From the NCBI GenBank assembly GCA_032988165.1, contig JANTQF010000074.1:62001-126000 (forward strand): 64,000 nt of DNA, written 5' to 3'. Positions 37,552 to 47,766 of this stretch are shown in pieces. Position numbers and translations under genes: made by a program. The DNA is from Emmonsiellopsis sp. PD_33 (lineage: Eukaryota > Ascomycota > Eurotiomycetes > Onygenales > Ajellomycetaceae). A model generated the notes under the pieces. That model ran no database searches. It was given only the letters and a program-made list of their open reading frames with translations, and was not told the origin of the DNA. How positions within the stretch are numbered: the first letter of the stretch is position 1; every line of letters starts with the position of its first letter.

Positions 37552-38835
37552 TCACCTCGTCCCCTTCAACTTCCACAAGTTAAACATCCTCCCCATAGCC
37601 CCCTCAAACAGCCCCCACCACGACCACCCCGCCAAACAAAACCAAATAAGTGAAGACTTATTGCCCGCCCACACATACCTCGGCGTCTGAGCAAATCCCC
37701 GCTTACCAAAGGGCCACAGCAGCCACCGGAGCCACCGATATGGCGCCGGACCATCCAAGACCTGCGTCACAACAGTGCATGCGTAGGCTTCTGTTGGAAG
37801 GGCGCCTTCCTGGCTGTGGACTACACGCCGCGCGTATTCGGCGGCAACAGGCTGGTAGAGAGATTCTGGGGCCAAGGTGCGTTGGGTGCGTGCGATGCGT
37901 GATTTCACGCCGCCGGTTACGATGGTTGTTACGCGGATGCTTTTGGGGGGGGGGGGGGGTTAGTTTGTTCTTCAGTGGCATCGATGTGGAAATTTCAAAA
38001 CATACCCGAACGGGGCCAATTCAACTCTAAGAGTATCGCTGAACGAATGCAGCGCGGCTTTTGATGCGTTGTAGACCGAGCCGAAGACGTATGGGATTGT
38101 CTGGTACGGTAGGTTAGCAGTTGATACGAAGCAGACGTATTGGAGATGTTCGACATACTCCTGCGACTGATCCGATTTGAACAATTGTGCCTTTGGCTTT
38201 CATGAGTAATGGGACGAATGCTTGGACCATTGCGATGACTCCGAAGAAGTTGGTTTCGAATGTTTGGCGGGCTTCGGGGATTTTAACATCCAGGGCGGGA
38301 ACGGTATAGTCTTTCATGTGGTTAGTATTGATATGTTCCCATAGAGAATTTAAATAGCGCTTTGAATATATTCGACCATATAATCCGCATTGAAGAAGCC
38401 ATAGTTACATACTTTGTCCACTAATTTGAAGTTAGCAAAATGAATACTTCAGGTTAAAAACAAGAGTGAAATCCTCACGCATTATTAACCAAATAATCCA
38501 ACCCCTTGCCGTTGAGCAGACGCTCAACCTCATCCCGGCATGCCTTCACACTCTCGTCATCGCTCACCTCCAAACTCAACGTTTCAATGCCGACTTCTTT
38601 CAAATCGGCAATGGTGGCGGTCTTTCTGGCGGTGGCGAAGACGCGCAGACCGCGTTTGTGGAATTCCCGCGCCAGCGCATTCCCAATGCCACCGGGAGAA
38701 CAGCTATATGCATGGAATTAATGACATTAGCTAGCAGAACTGAAATAAAGGGCCTTATTTTTGACGACATCGGATATGTTCGGTCACATACCCAGTGATA
38801 AGGATTGATTTGCGGTTGTCAGTTGAGTCGGCCAT
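37552..38835 (-). CDS. Short-chain dehydrogenase, 1-acyl-DHAP reductase-like
   Basis: Six exons rebuild a 303-aa protein: 38,835-38,792, 38,703-38,479, 38,420-38,413, 38,310-38,159, 38,100-38,006 and 37,939-37,552; the summed length (912 nt) is in frame. The nucleotide-binding motif TGCSPGGIGNAL is formed across intron 1. The NNAG motif is completed by an 8-nt exon, and the catalytic YNASK lies in exon 5. A hydrophobic, Trp-rich C-terminus (SSLIWFCLAGWSWW) suggests membrane association. Length and motifs match fungal Ayr1 relatives, NADPH-dependent 1-acyldihydroxyacetone-phosphate reductases of lipid droplets/ER that make lysophosphatidate; another SDR substrate is possible. Introns have GTATGT or GTGAGG donors. 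The last intron carries a 15-nt C run between the branch point and the acceptor. Confidence 0.82.
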
Positions 38836-39766
38836 TGCGGCTGCTGGGGCTTTGCTGTCAATCTTACAGACAAGCGAAGAAGTGTTTTTCGGCTGATGGG
38901 AACGTTGCTCACTGCATTTATAACTGATAGTTAGATAATTTGTAGCGATCCGAGAGTTTGGAGATGAAGAAGTGGTTGTTTAGTCCATGAGCCGAGCCGA
39001 TATTTAATCACATGATAATCTGAGCCTCCCGCGCAAATAACTTCGAGCTCCTTTCACAACTTGAACCTTCCTGAACATGGCCAGCCTCGATTTCTGAACA
39101 AGTAGTTACAGAATCAGCATGTTATATATGCCGTGTTAAGGAGTGAATACTTGCTTGCCTCTTCCTTGGAACAACATGGTATATATAATGTCAAGCCCAA
39201 AACAACACCTCCAGGCCATGTTTCGTCGCAAGAAGCTGCTCGAAGAACTGACAAAATTCAGTGGAAATAAAAGAGACATAATATCACTAAATTACGGATT
39301 GATATATGTTTAGGTTAGTACTGCCTTGCCTCTTTAGTCTGTTACATGCCGAGTCAAGGCTGATTGGTTACTTATCTTTTGAAATCTCCCTAGGCAGAAT
39401 GATAGAAGTAATGGAGACAAGAACAAACATTTCAAATACGGAAATCTTTATTAAAGATATGGCTCCTGACGTGTGGTCCTTCTCCTCCTAAGCGAATAAT
39501 TCAAATCTACCTCGCGAATATGCAAGATAATAGAAAAGGAAACCTCCACCCAGACTTCACCAGGATCTCTCGCTTGCACAATATTTGCAACATATATACC
39601 CACATACATCTAAGCTACGATGCCAAAAGAACGCTATTAAATGAATAGTAGGAGGAAGAGACAGGCAAAGAATTATCTTGTGAATGGAGCGCAGAGAAGG
39701 CCAGCGAGCATAGCTTCTCTAGGTTCGGGGGCGAGGTAACTATGAAATCATCTATTGTGACAGTTG
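38836..39766. other. Intergenic, tandem same-strand genes
   Basis: Holds the promoter of the AYR1-like gene and the 3' flank of the fasciclin gene. An open frame at 39,306-39,491 (plus) shows no domain. I see no RNA gene. Confidence 0.5.
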
Positions 39767-40751
39767 TTAGTGGACGAAGCTAATATAAAAGGAGAAGAGA
39801 GTTGTAGATACCCTATCAATTCCGTGTATGACTCCATTCTGGAGGAGCATGTTGCTCTGCACAATACGAGAACCATTTATGAAGTAGCTGCCGTCCTCAA
39901 TGGTGACAGTAACGTCTGTATCAGCAAGAGTTTTGTAAGTTCCGCCGTCCTTGAGCATGGAAGTGTATCCAGGAAAATCGACAAGAATATGCTGCTGCAC
40001 TATTAGGAGAAAGTCGGCGGGATCGGTAGTGGGCGGAGGCCTGAAGCTCATGGGGATCAAGAAGGTGACTGTTGGCATTGCGTTGAGAAATTCTAGTACG
40101 CCCGCTTTCTCCATAAACTCTTTGAAAAATTGGAAGGGTCCCCCCAGTTCGGCGAGAGTTGTGGCTAAGGAGTCGGGCAGGGTGAAAAGCCTATTGATCT
40201 AATCAGCATGGCTTCAAAATCGGAGGGGTATCCAGTCTCTCTTACCTGTCGATAACGACGATTGTGCCCTGGTCGAATGTGATATCATCTTGGACAATAT
40301 TTGCTGACTTGTAGAGACCAGTTACTATGGTTCGTGAAAGCGACGACTCCTTCCGAACTACAACCTGGCCGGCACCGTTGAGATTCGCCCATTCGGGATC
40401 CGTGAGGTATGTTTCGTACACGGTTTCTTCGGACTCCAGTAGCCCTAGCCCTAACTGGCGACGTCTGCGAGGCTGGCCTTTGGCACCACAATATTCCTTC
40501 TCGCCCTTGGATACTGTTTTCCGGCGGGCAAGAATGTCAAGAATGCCTCCGCCCTCTTCAAAGCCAGCATCTGTTGTAGCGAAAATGAGAGCATCAGTCG
40601 TGCCGGGGGGTAATTCAAAACGTGGTTCGCTTGCAAGAAATTCGTCAAACCGATTAAGGTCGTTTTCTACAAGAGCTTCGTGTAGCGACAGCGAGAGAGC
40701 AGCGGCAGCCCAAAGAATGAGAGGGAGGAGAAGCATGTTGAGAGGCGCCAT
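39767..40751 (-). CDS. Secreted fasciclin (FAS1) domain protein
   Basis: Two exons (40,751-40,246 and 40,190-39,767), with a 55-bp intron, encode about 309 aa. The N-terminus MAPLNMLLLPLILWAAAALSLS is a clear signal peptide. The first half has FAS1-like strings ('LIFATTDAGFEE', 'LYKSANIVQDD'). The second half has 'GVLEFLNAMPTVTFLIPMSF', 'VQQHILVDFPGYTSM' and 'SRIVQSNMLLQNGVIHGIDRV', the last being the conserved H2 box (N-x-V-x-H-x-I-D) of FAS1 domains. Fasciclin proteins act in cell adhesion at the wall or surface. There is no obvious GPI signal with this end. An alternative last intron (donor GTATCT inside GIDRV..., acceptor CACAATAG) would give a slightly different C-terminus. Confidence 0.8.
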
Positions 40752-42256
40752 TGCTGTCCGGGAGCATGGAAAGAAATTGTGGTTGAGTTCTTGAGCTCAT
40801 TCTATTTCTCCATTCTTCACGCAGCTAGAGAGCTGGATAGGCCTTTATACCATACTGCGTTGAGGGGAAGACGCCCAATAACCTATCAAAAGTGTCAAAA
40901 GTGATGGCCCCTTGGGAAGCGCTACCATCACGACAGCCATGAATGGCTGTTCCTGCTGATGTCGATAGAATTGCTGCTCAGTTGAAAAAGCACAATTTTG
41001 CGGCCGGCCGGAAAGGTCGATGTCGATCGTCAGTTGAACCTCGAAAAGACCAATAGGCGGGGAAGCAGATGTGATGCCAACGTCGGTGGAACGACGTCGA
41101 CGAAAAGCTTAAGCAGCCTCTGCATCGAACTCGCCGCCAAACGCCAATGGGATGGGATAAATTGGTGCTTTAATTTGAGCCACGGCCGGAACCACCATCT
41201 GTCTGGCCCAAAGCACGATTTCACCTTTTTTGGGAGCCCAATGCCAACTCCACCGACACAACCTTCGGCAGAATCTCAAGGCTCAGCGGTGCCAGCAACA
41301 GCTTGACGAGAACCGGAAATCGCGAGTTAAATGGATGAGAGATGGTGAGTTGTCGCTGCAGGGCTGTCAACTCAGCTGCGCCATCGACGATAATACGATA
41401 ATAGCTAATCAAGTCTCAACAGCTTGGATGTTCCTCCAGAGTCACCTCCCCTTCGTCAACCCAATACCTTTGGACACCTGAAAGCTACCAGAATTCCGCG
41501 GTCCTTGAACCTCAATATCTACCCAAATGGGGAGTCCGCGGATTACCACGATTGATGGGCCCAGTCACCTGGCCTCATATTGTCTCCCCTCGCCTCTTTC
41601 TCAATCCAAATCTGTTTTCAAAAAGCCCGATGCTGCAGCCCATGAATGATGGAGCAGCTGGCCAAGGAGACACCGAGTTGTGTGCTCCGAGAATGAGATT
41701 TCGTCTCACGCATATTTATGCCGTCTATCACACCTGGACGCCCATCTATAACATCTATTGGAGATTGGGCTGCTCAATTATTAAACTCTGAGTAATTGTT
41801 GCTTCTAGTTTGGGGAATTTGCAGTTCCATGAGGCCTGATGCTTTGCTCCATGTTTGCCTGCTTCGTTGCTCTTCAGGCAGTTCCCTCCGCGCCTCACCT
41901 CAACCCGGATTTCCTAAGCAGTTAAGATCATCCTTTTGCGGTACTCCAGGCCCGTTTCTATATAAGTATTACGGCATACCCGAGTGGCCTTCGGCTATGC
42001 ACGAGAACGGAACAACCTTCCCTTGTTCACGGCTCAATCTCACCCCACGGTCCGCCTGTCATCGACGTCCCGTGCACCTTGAGGAAATGCTTGGAGTGGA
42101 TTTACCAAGCTACGAGTGGCATGGTTGCATTACTCTTTCGGAGAATTGACGTTCTACTTTTTCGAAGCGGTCCTCGGCCTTCCGAAGTTTCTTTGCCTCC
42201 ATCCTAAATTGACACTCTATATTCCCTCGAGCTATCATATCAAACATCTCCCGTCG
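40752..42256. other. Divergent intergenic region of 1.5 kb
   Basis: Lies between the start of the fasciclin gene (minus) and the membrane-protein gene (plus), so it should contain both promoters. A TATA-like CTATATAAG is at 41,959-41,967. If transcription begins just after it, an upstream ATG at 41,998 opens a 50-codon uORF ending at 42,149. Nothing else is recognised. Confidence 0.45.
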
Positions 42257-44473
42257 ATGCCTCCGGACGATATGGACCCAAGCCATGAGCTTGCCCGTGT
42301 CCCCCACCGCGCCACCGCTGATATAGCAACGGAACCCACTCTTAGTAATAGGCAAAGCACTCCCACCAAAACCAGCATCGGAAACCGTCTGCTCGCGGCG
42401 GTTCCTGTGGGACTGGTATTTGAACTGTTCTGCCTCGCCTGGCTCCTCCCAATAGCCGCCTTGCTCTGGTTAAATTTCAAGCGCCAGGTTATCGGAGCGA
42501 GCGTCGCATGCCGTATCCCTGCGTACAAAGATGCCTGCAATCTCTGGCAGGATCTTCAGCAAGAGACCGTTGAGTTGGACAGCAAGGACCATGAGATATT
42601 AGGTGTTCTACAAGTCGTGGCTAAGGCACTCGAGGTCTGGTTTGGAATTGTTGTCGGCGCCCTTGTCCTCGATATAGCTATGGTGCTACTCAGGCATCGT
42701 CGCCTTCCAATGAATTATTTCCTAACGTTTCTCGAGTTCACCAGCGTATTAACTCTCGTTACCCCAAGGTTTTGGAAATCCTGTTTCTCGCGCGGTGCCT
42801 CCGAGCCTTGGCTATGGGCATTTGCTCTCCTGGTCGCATTGCTCTGCATCATATCCAACCTGATGGGCCCCGCTGTTGCTGTCCTGGGCATTCCCTCCCT
42901 TGGGTGGGTAGAAATACAGTCGCCAATTCTTGAGACCTTCGGAGTAACAGCCGCTTCGGACCGCCCGAAGAACACCAACATTGCTCCCGGCTGCGAAGAA
43001 GCAGCTTTAATAGCTCGTAATTTCGATTGTACGAGTTACTTCTCCTCGAGCGTGGATGAAATGTCGGCTGCGCTTCAATGGCGACGTTCGCTGTGGGACA
43101 GTGGGTCTTCCGCTCTAGAACCGATACTGGCGGATGGGAATGTGGCTTTCAGTTACAACTCCTCAGACTGGGGAGACATATCCTACGGCTGGGTACCGAG
43201 TCGGCAGACGTTGAATGAGATGAGTCGAGATTACTTGGAGATTTTCACTTCAAAATCAACCAATAAATTTGAAGATGCAGAACATGCCATCCCGGGCAGA
43301 CCCTTGAACCGTCATCTCTACGACTATTACCGAAATTCTTTAGACATCGAGGTATATCGCAAAGGTCCCAGCCTCGGAGCCAAGGGCCTCTGCTCCACCG
43401 CTAGGCTCACTGATATAACCGTGTCAGACACCAAGTCGGTGCGCTGCTATAATACCACAGCCCGCGCTGATATCGGTACTTACATTGAGTGCGTCCGGGT
43501 CGGTTCCGGCTGGACTGGAAGTAACACTGCTCATGCCAACTTTTCTATCGAAGACACGGACCTGCCATCAGTAGAAAAGGTTTCGGTGAACATTTATTCG
43601 ACGGATAGAGCTCAGGAGGTGCCTGAGGAGGACCACCACTGTATAGCGGACCGCCTAAGCGATGGGAGCTGCGATTGGGACCGGATATTCTCTCCTGAGG
43701 AAGACGCAGAAACAAAACTGCTCTCCTCCAATATACAGTTTTTCGAATACACTCCCTCAAACCTCCACTCCTCAGACCCAACTGTGGTGTGCCAGATGAA
43801 TTCTCACTTCCTATTTGCCGACTACACAATGCAGCTCACGCCCTCCGAAATTAACAATACCATGGTCCAACTCATTGTTCCCACCGACATCGCGCCTAGA
43901 CGAGTATTCCTCCACCCAGACTGGGTCCTCGCTGCATGGTCCGTCCCTCATTCCGGCAGAGTGAGCGGCCGCCGTCTGGTGGCCGCCAACTTGGCAAGAA
44001 GTATCGTACAATTCGCCAATACCCCGCAACCAGAAGAATTCGACGACCTATACACATTTGTAGACGTTGCAAATGACGTCTGGGACCAGCACAGGGTCGT
44101 TTATAACCACGCCTTGTCTCTCGTCGACTATACCACGCTGGACTCCCTCGAGAACCCAGCAACCCCCGATGATCCAGTGCATCCATTGCTACTGGCATTC
44201 AAGAAATTCCGCGTTTGGGGGTATGGGAATGAATCTGGCACCCTTACCCTCGGGCTGGTGATATCTATATGTGGCTGCATTTGCGTTGCCTCCCGCACCC
44301 CCTTTGCCCTGATGTATTTCAATAGGCACAGGCGGCCGTCTGGTCTGGAGATTGTGCTTGCAGCCTTCAAATATGTGAATAACTTAGAAGGGTCGAGGAA
44401 AGAATTGGAGGAGGGGAGGGTTCACTTTAGGCGGGATAAGGATGCGGAGGGTTTAGGATTTGTTCCTGTGTGA
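42257..44473 (+). CDS. Unknown polytopic membrane protein with large lumenal domain
   Basis: A single exon. The frame is open from an ATG at 42,116 (785 aa), but I prefer the Met at 42,257 (738 aa, MPPDDMDP) because the upstream residues look like translated leader. Four hydrophobic segments lie in the first third ('LLAAVPVGLVFELFCLAWLL', 'FGIVVGALVLDIAMVLL', 'LTFLEFTSVLTLVT', 'WAFALLVALLCIISNLMG'). A ~430-residue region with several Cys and N-x-S/T sites follows, then one C-terminal membrane span ('LTLGLVISICGCICVA') and a charged tail. This layout suggests a surface or organelle membrane protein with an exposed loop. I do not recognise a named family; such proteins are common as hypothetical proteins in ascomycetes. 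Confidence 0.7.
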   Translation: MPPDDMDPSHELARVPHRATADIATEPTLSNRQSTPTKTSIGNRLLAAVPVGLVFELFCLAWLLPIAALLWLNFKRQVIGASVACRIPAYKDACNLWQDLQQETVELDSKDHEILGVLQVVAKALEVWFGIVVGALVLDIAMVLLRHRRLPMNYFLTFLEFTSVLTLVTPRFWKSCFSRGASEPWLWAFALLVALLCIISNLMGPAVAVLGIPSLGWVEIQSPILETFGVTAASDRPKNTNIAPGCEEAALIARNFDCTSYFSSSVDEMSAALQWRRSLWDSGSSALEPILADGNVAFSYNSSDWGDISYGWVPSRQTLNEMSRDYLEIFTSKSTNKFEDAEHAIPGRPLNRHLYDYYRNSLDIEVYRKGPSLGAKGLCSTARLTDITVSDTKSVRCYNTTARADIGTYIECVRVGSGWTGSNTAHANFSIEDTDLPSVEKVSVNIYSTDRAQEVPEEDHHCIADRLSDGSCDWDRIFSPEEDAETKLLSSNIQFFEYTPSNLHSSDPTVVCQMNSHFLFADYTMQLTPSEINNTMVQLIVPTDIAPRRVFLHPDWVLAAWSVPHSGRVSGRRLVAANLARSIVQFANTPQPEEFDDLYTFVDVANDVWDQHRVVYNHALSLVDYTTLDSLENPATPDDPVHPLLLAFKKFRVWGYGNESGTLTLGLVISICGCICVASRTPFALMYFNRHRRPSGLEIVLAAFKYVNNLEGSRKELEEGRVHFRRDKDAEGLGFVPV

Positions 44474-45103
44474 AGTATTCCCTTGATTTTTTTTTTTCTT
44501 GAGGAGGGGTTTCAGCTTTTTTAATTATAACTATTTATTATCTGGTTTACCTCCTGTCTTTCTAAACTCCATTTAAAGTCCCCCCATCTCTCTCTCTTTT
44601 CCTCTTCTTTTTGGCCAATTCATATCTCAGACCTCTACTTCATTGAAAAAAATTGGTTCAAACAGGTTCCTTCAAGTTTTTCTACGAATCTAATTCAATT
44701 TTCTCTTAATTTTACTTCTTTTTGGTATGAAGTGATAAGCATGAGCAGGAAGGAGGGGAGTTAACTAAATAGTTAGTTAAATGTCTGTCTACTTCTTAAT
44801 TAAATAATGAATGTAAAATGCCGATATGGATGATTGGTTCCTATTAATAACAATTTGGTATTATATGCTTAACTAGCTATATTATTATCGAAAAAAAAAT
44901 GAGCTGGATGACTGGAATGTAAGGGAACCCTATTACAGATATGTAACGGAAAAGAGAAAAGATAAGAAAAAAAGGGGGTATCCAAAGGGGTAGGTATATA
45001 ACTGAACCAACAACAGCACCAACAACATTACCACTTCAAAAACAATCCTCCTGACCGCTCTATCAACACAAAGGAAACACCAAAAAAAAAAAAAAAAAAA
45101 AAA
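44474..45103. other. Intergenic between convergent genes
   Basis: A+T-rich 3' flank of two convergent genes with T- and A-rich runs, including a ~20-nt A run ending near 45,102 next to the transporter stop codon. No gene seen. Confidence 0.5.
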
Positions 45104-46916
45104 TCACCCAACCAAAATACTCGGCACCGCCGGCTGATGCTCCTTAATCCTAAACCCGCCCTCATCTTTATCCTCGCCCTTGCGCGGCCACAAAATATGC
45201 CTCAACACCACCGCCCGCACCATCATCGCCGTCACGTAAAGATACATCAACAACAGCAACACAGTCATCACGCAGCCGGCAATCTGTATCGAGGGGCTGC
45301 CGAATGCATCCCCGATGGCGAAGGTTGCTGTCACCAGTGCCGTGTTGGGGAATACGAAGGAGTACCAGGTCATGCTGAAGAGCATGCGGCCGCGTGTGAT
45401 GGCGGGCCAGTGGGCGAGGACGGCGATGAGGAAGAAGAAGATGGCTAGGCTGGGTGGGTGGGTGGGGAGTTAGTTTAAGGTTGGTGGAGGGAAGAAAAGG
45501 GGTAGGGGAGCAAGTATAGATGAAGTAAACGGGACCAAACATACCCCCAAAGCCACAACGCGGCCCAATCCGCCACAACCCTCAGCACCATCCCGGCCAG
45601 CACGCCGTCGCCCATAAAGTCCCCCGGCAGCGCTCTCGCCGCGTTATCCGCCATACCCACGATGCCCGCCACGGTAAACGCGCTCGGCCCCACCGAGACA
45701 AACATGCCCGGCCGCAGGTTCTCCTTTGGCAGCTTCTGCGTCATCAGTCGGTAGATGAAGGCTGAGTAGACGGTTAGCGAGACGAGGAAGCCGACGCCTT
45801 GGATCGTCATGCCGCCGGCGAGGATGGTTAGGGCTTGCGGCTGCGGGAGGGTGCGGGAGAGCACGCTGGCGTGCGGGCCGATTATTAGCATGGGGTAGGC
45901 GGGGAAGATCCAGATGGGGGTCATTTGGGCGATGGTGAAGGTTTGGGTGGACCAGCTGTGTGTGGAGTTTGGGGTTAGTTTGGTTGGGTGGTAAGGGGGT
46001 AAAAGGGGCTATAGGGGATGGAGTGGGGAGATGTCGATGTCGATGTCGATGTATTGTACAGTCGATGTATATGCCGACGCAGACTCGATATGGTGCATGT
46101 ACATACAGGATCAAATAAATGCCGGCGGAAAACATCACGGCCAGCGTAGCATTGAGCCAGAAGAGGATCCAGACCGCCGTGTCTAGCCATGGCCCTGCTG
46201 CCCCGGGGCCATACTGGGAGATATTGATGAGGATGGTGCCGAAGGAGACGATGGCCGCGGGCACAAAGAGAGACTCGGTCGGATGCAGGAATGACGCTCG
46301 GAATGTATATGGGAAATAGTAGAATCGCAACAGTATCAACGCCCAGATGCAGAGGTATAAAGAGATATTGATGAGCATTACTACGGTGCCGATTGTGTCG
46401 AGGCCGTGGAAGCGGTACGGGACTAGGAGGTCTCATTTTAGCCCATATATACGGCAATTATAACAAATAAAAGAACAGAATAGAAATGATAAACATACTC
46501 GAATACAAGACATTAGCCAACCCGCCCGTCGCCATGGTCAGCGTAAAAAACGCCCATGTAAAATGGCGTATCCGCTCTCTCCACGGCAGCTTCAACGGCC
46601 AACTCTCCGACGACCGCCCGGAATCCTCGAAGCCATTAGTCTTCATTTCATCCGTCAACGATCTGGCCCTGTCCGCCGTGCCATTGCGAACACCGTTCAC
46701 ATTGCTGCCATTAGCCGGTTGGGGCGGAGGGAGCCGCGTCCGCAACTTGTCCAGCAGCACGGGGGAGACGGGGGCAGACTGCGTTGACGAGGCCGGGGGT
46801 GTCTGGACAGGGAACGGGAAGCCGATATCTTGCTCGGCGTCTTCGATTGTGGGCGTCCGGTAGCCATCGTCGCCAGGACGGCGGAGGTGACGGGGGATTG
46901 CAGTGGGGGTTAACAT
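45104..46916 (-). CDS. SLAC1/TehA-type C4-dicarboxylate or sulfite transporter
   Basis: Four exons (46,916-46,499, 46,422-46,107, 45,955-45,545, 45,449-45,104) give 496 aa in frame. A polar N-terminus of about 115 residues precedes roughly ten membrane spans. The first has the family string 'HFTWAFFTLTMATGGLANVL'; later ones include 'MLINISLYLCIWALILLRF', 'IAQMTPIWIFPAYPMLIIGP' and 'FSMTWYSFVFPNTALV'. These match the voltage-dependent anion channel family that includes S. pombe Mae1 (malate uptake) and Ssu1 (sulfite efflux). I lean to the Mae1-like branch because of 'MATGG', but substrate cannot be fixed from sequence alone. The second intron contains a (GATGTC)n microsatellite. Confidence 0.8.
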
Positions 46917-47766
46917 CGAGGAGGGAATGGAATATTGAAAAGACAGATCAATATTCTTCTATGTTAGATCCAATCGCTCAATCATGGCGGCTATCAATCG
47001 TCCGAGGGATTGATATTGAATTCGATCTTCTTATACCCCGCCCATTCGTTCATCAATCAATGGCATTCCTCAGCTCAAATTCGAGTACGGAGGCCGAGAG
47101 AAAGGAAATATATCCAAGAGAGCGGAAGGAGGCCGCAGAAAGAGAAACGAACGACGGCAATGATATTCAAAGAGTAAGTAATAAATAGTTAGTTAACCAG
47201 CTTCATAAGATAAAAGACAGAGAGAGAGAGAGATGCCTTCTCCGCATCAACCTTGGCCTCTAACTGCTAACTAACTATCATCCAACGTCATCAACGGCAA
47301 GCAGGGAAAATTTTTATAAAAGATAAGCCGTCCATGGCGATCTTGACCAAACCGGATTTTTGAATTTTGGGCAGCTGTCAGTGGATGGGACGGGAAGATC
47401 GGGTGCGGGCCATGGAACAAAGAGGAGATGTATCCGAGTTTTCTGCGAGCGGGAACAGATCGGGGGAGGATGTATTGAATGCCATTTGAAGATAGATATG
47501 TAGTTAGGGCTGGGGAATTGTTCTTGATTAGTTACCCAGTTATAAAATCTGAAGTAAGGTTTTGTTAAGGCTGGAGAGACTACAAAAAAGGTTTATTGTT
47601 TACTTATTTACCCAAAGCACCAATGTATCTACAAGCAAGCTACCTCAAATAGTAAAAAATAATGACAATACATATGTACACCACCCTATACAAAAGCACA
47701 ATAAACCCAACCACCCCTCCTCTATCATATGTATCCATTATTTACACATTCACCATTCGTAGCTGA
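46917..47766. other. Intergenic, promoter side of transporter gene
   Basis: Contains the promoter of the transporter and the 3' flank of the UbiB-type gene, plus a short (GA)n run near 47,220-47,234. No additional gene seen. Confidence 0.5.

Noticed and set aside
42116..42256. Upstream Met extending the membrane protein to 785 aa
   Set aside because: The extra 47 residues look like translated leader, and the Met at 42,257 begins a polar N-terminus more typical of such proteins; not excluded.
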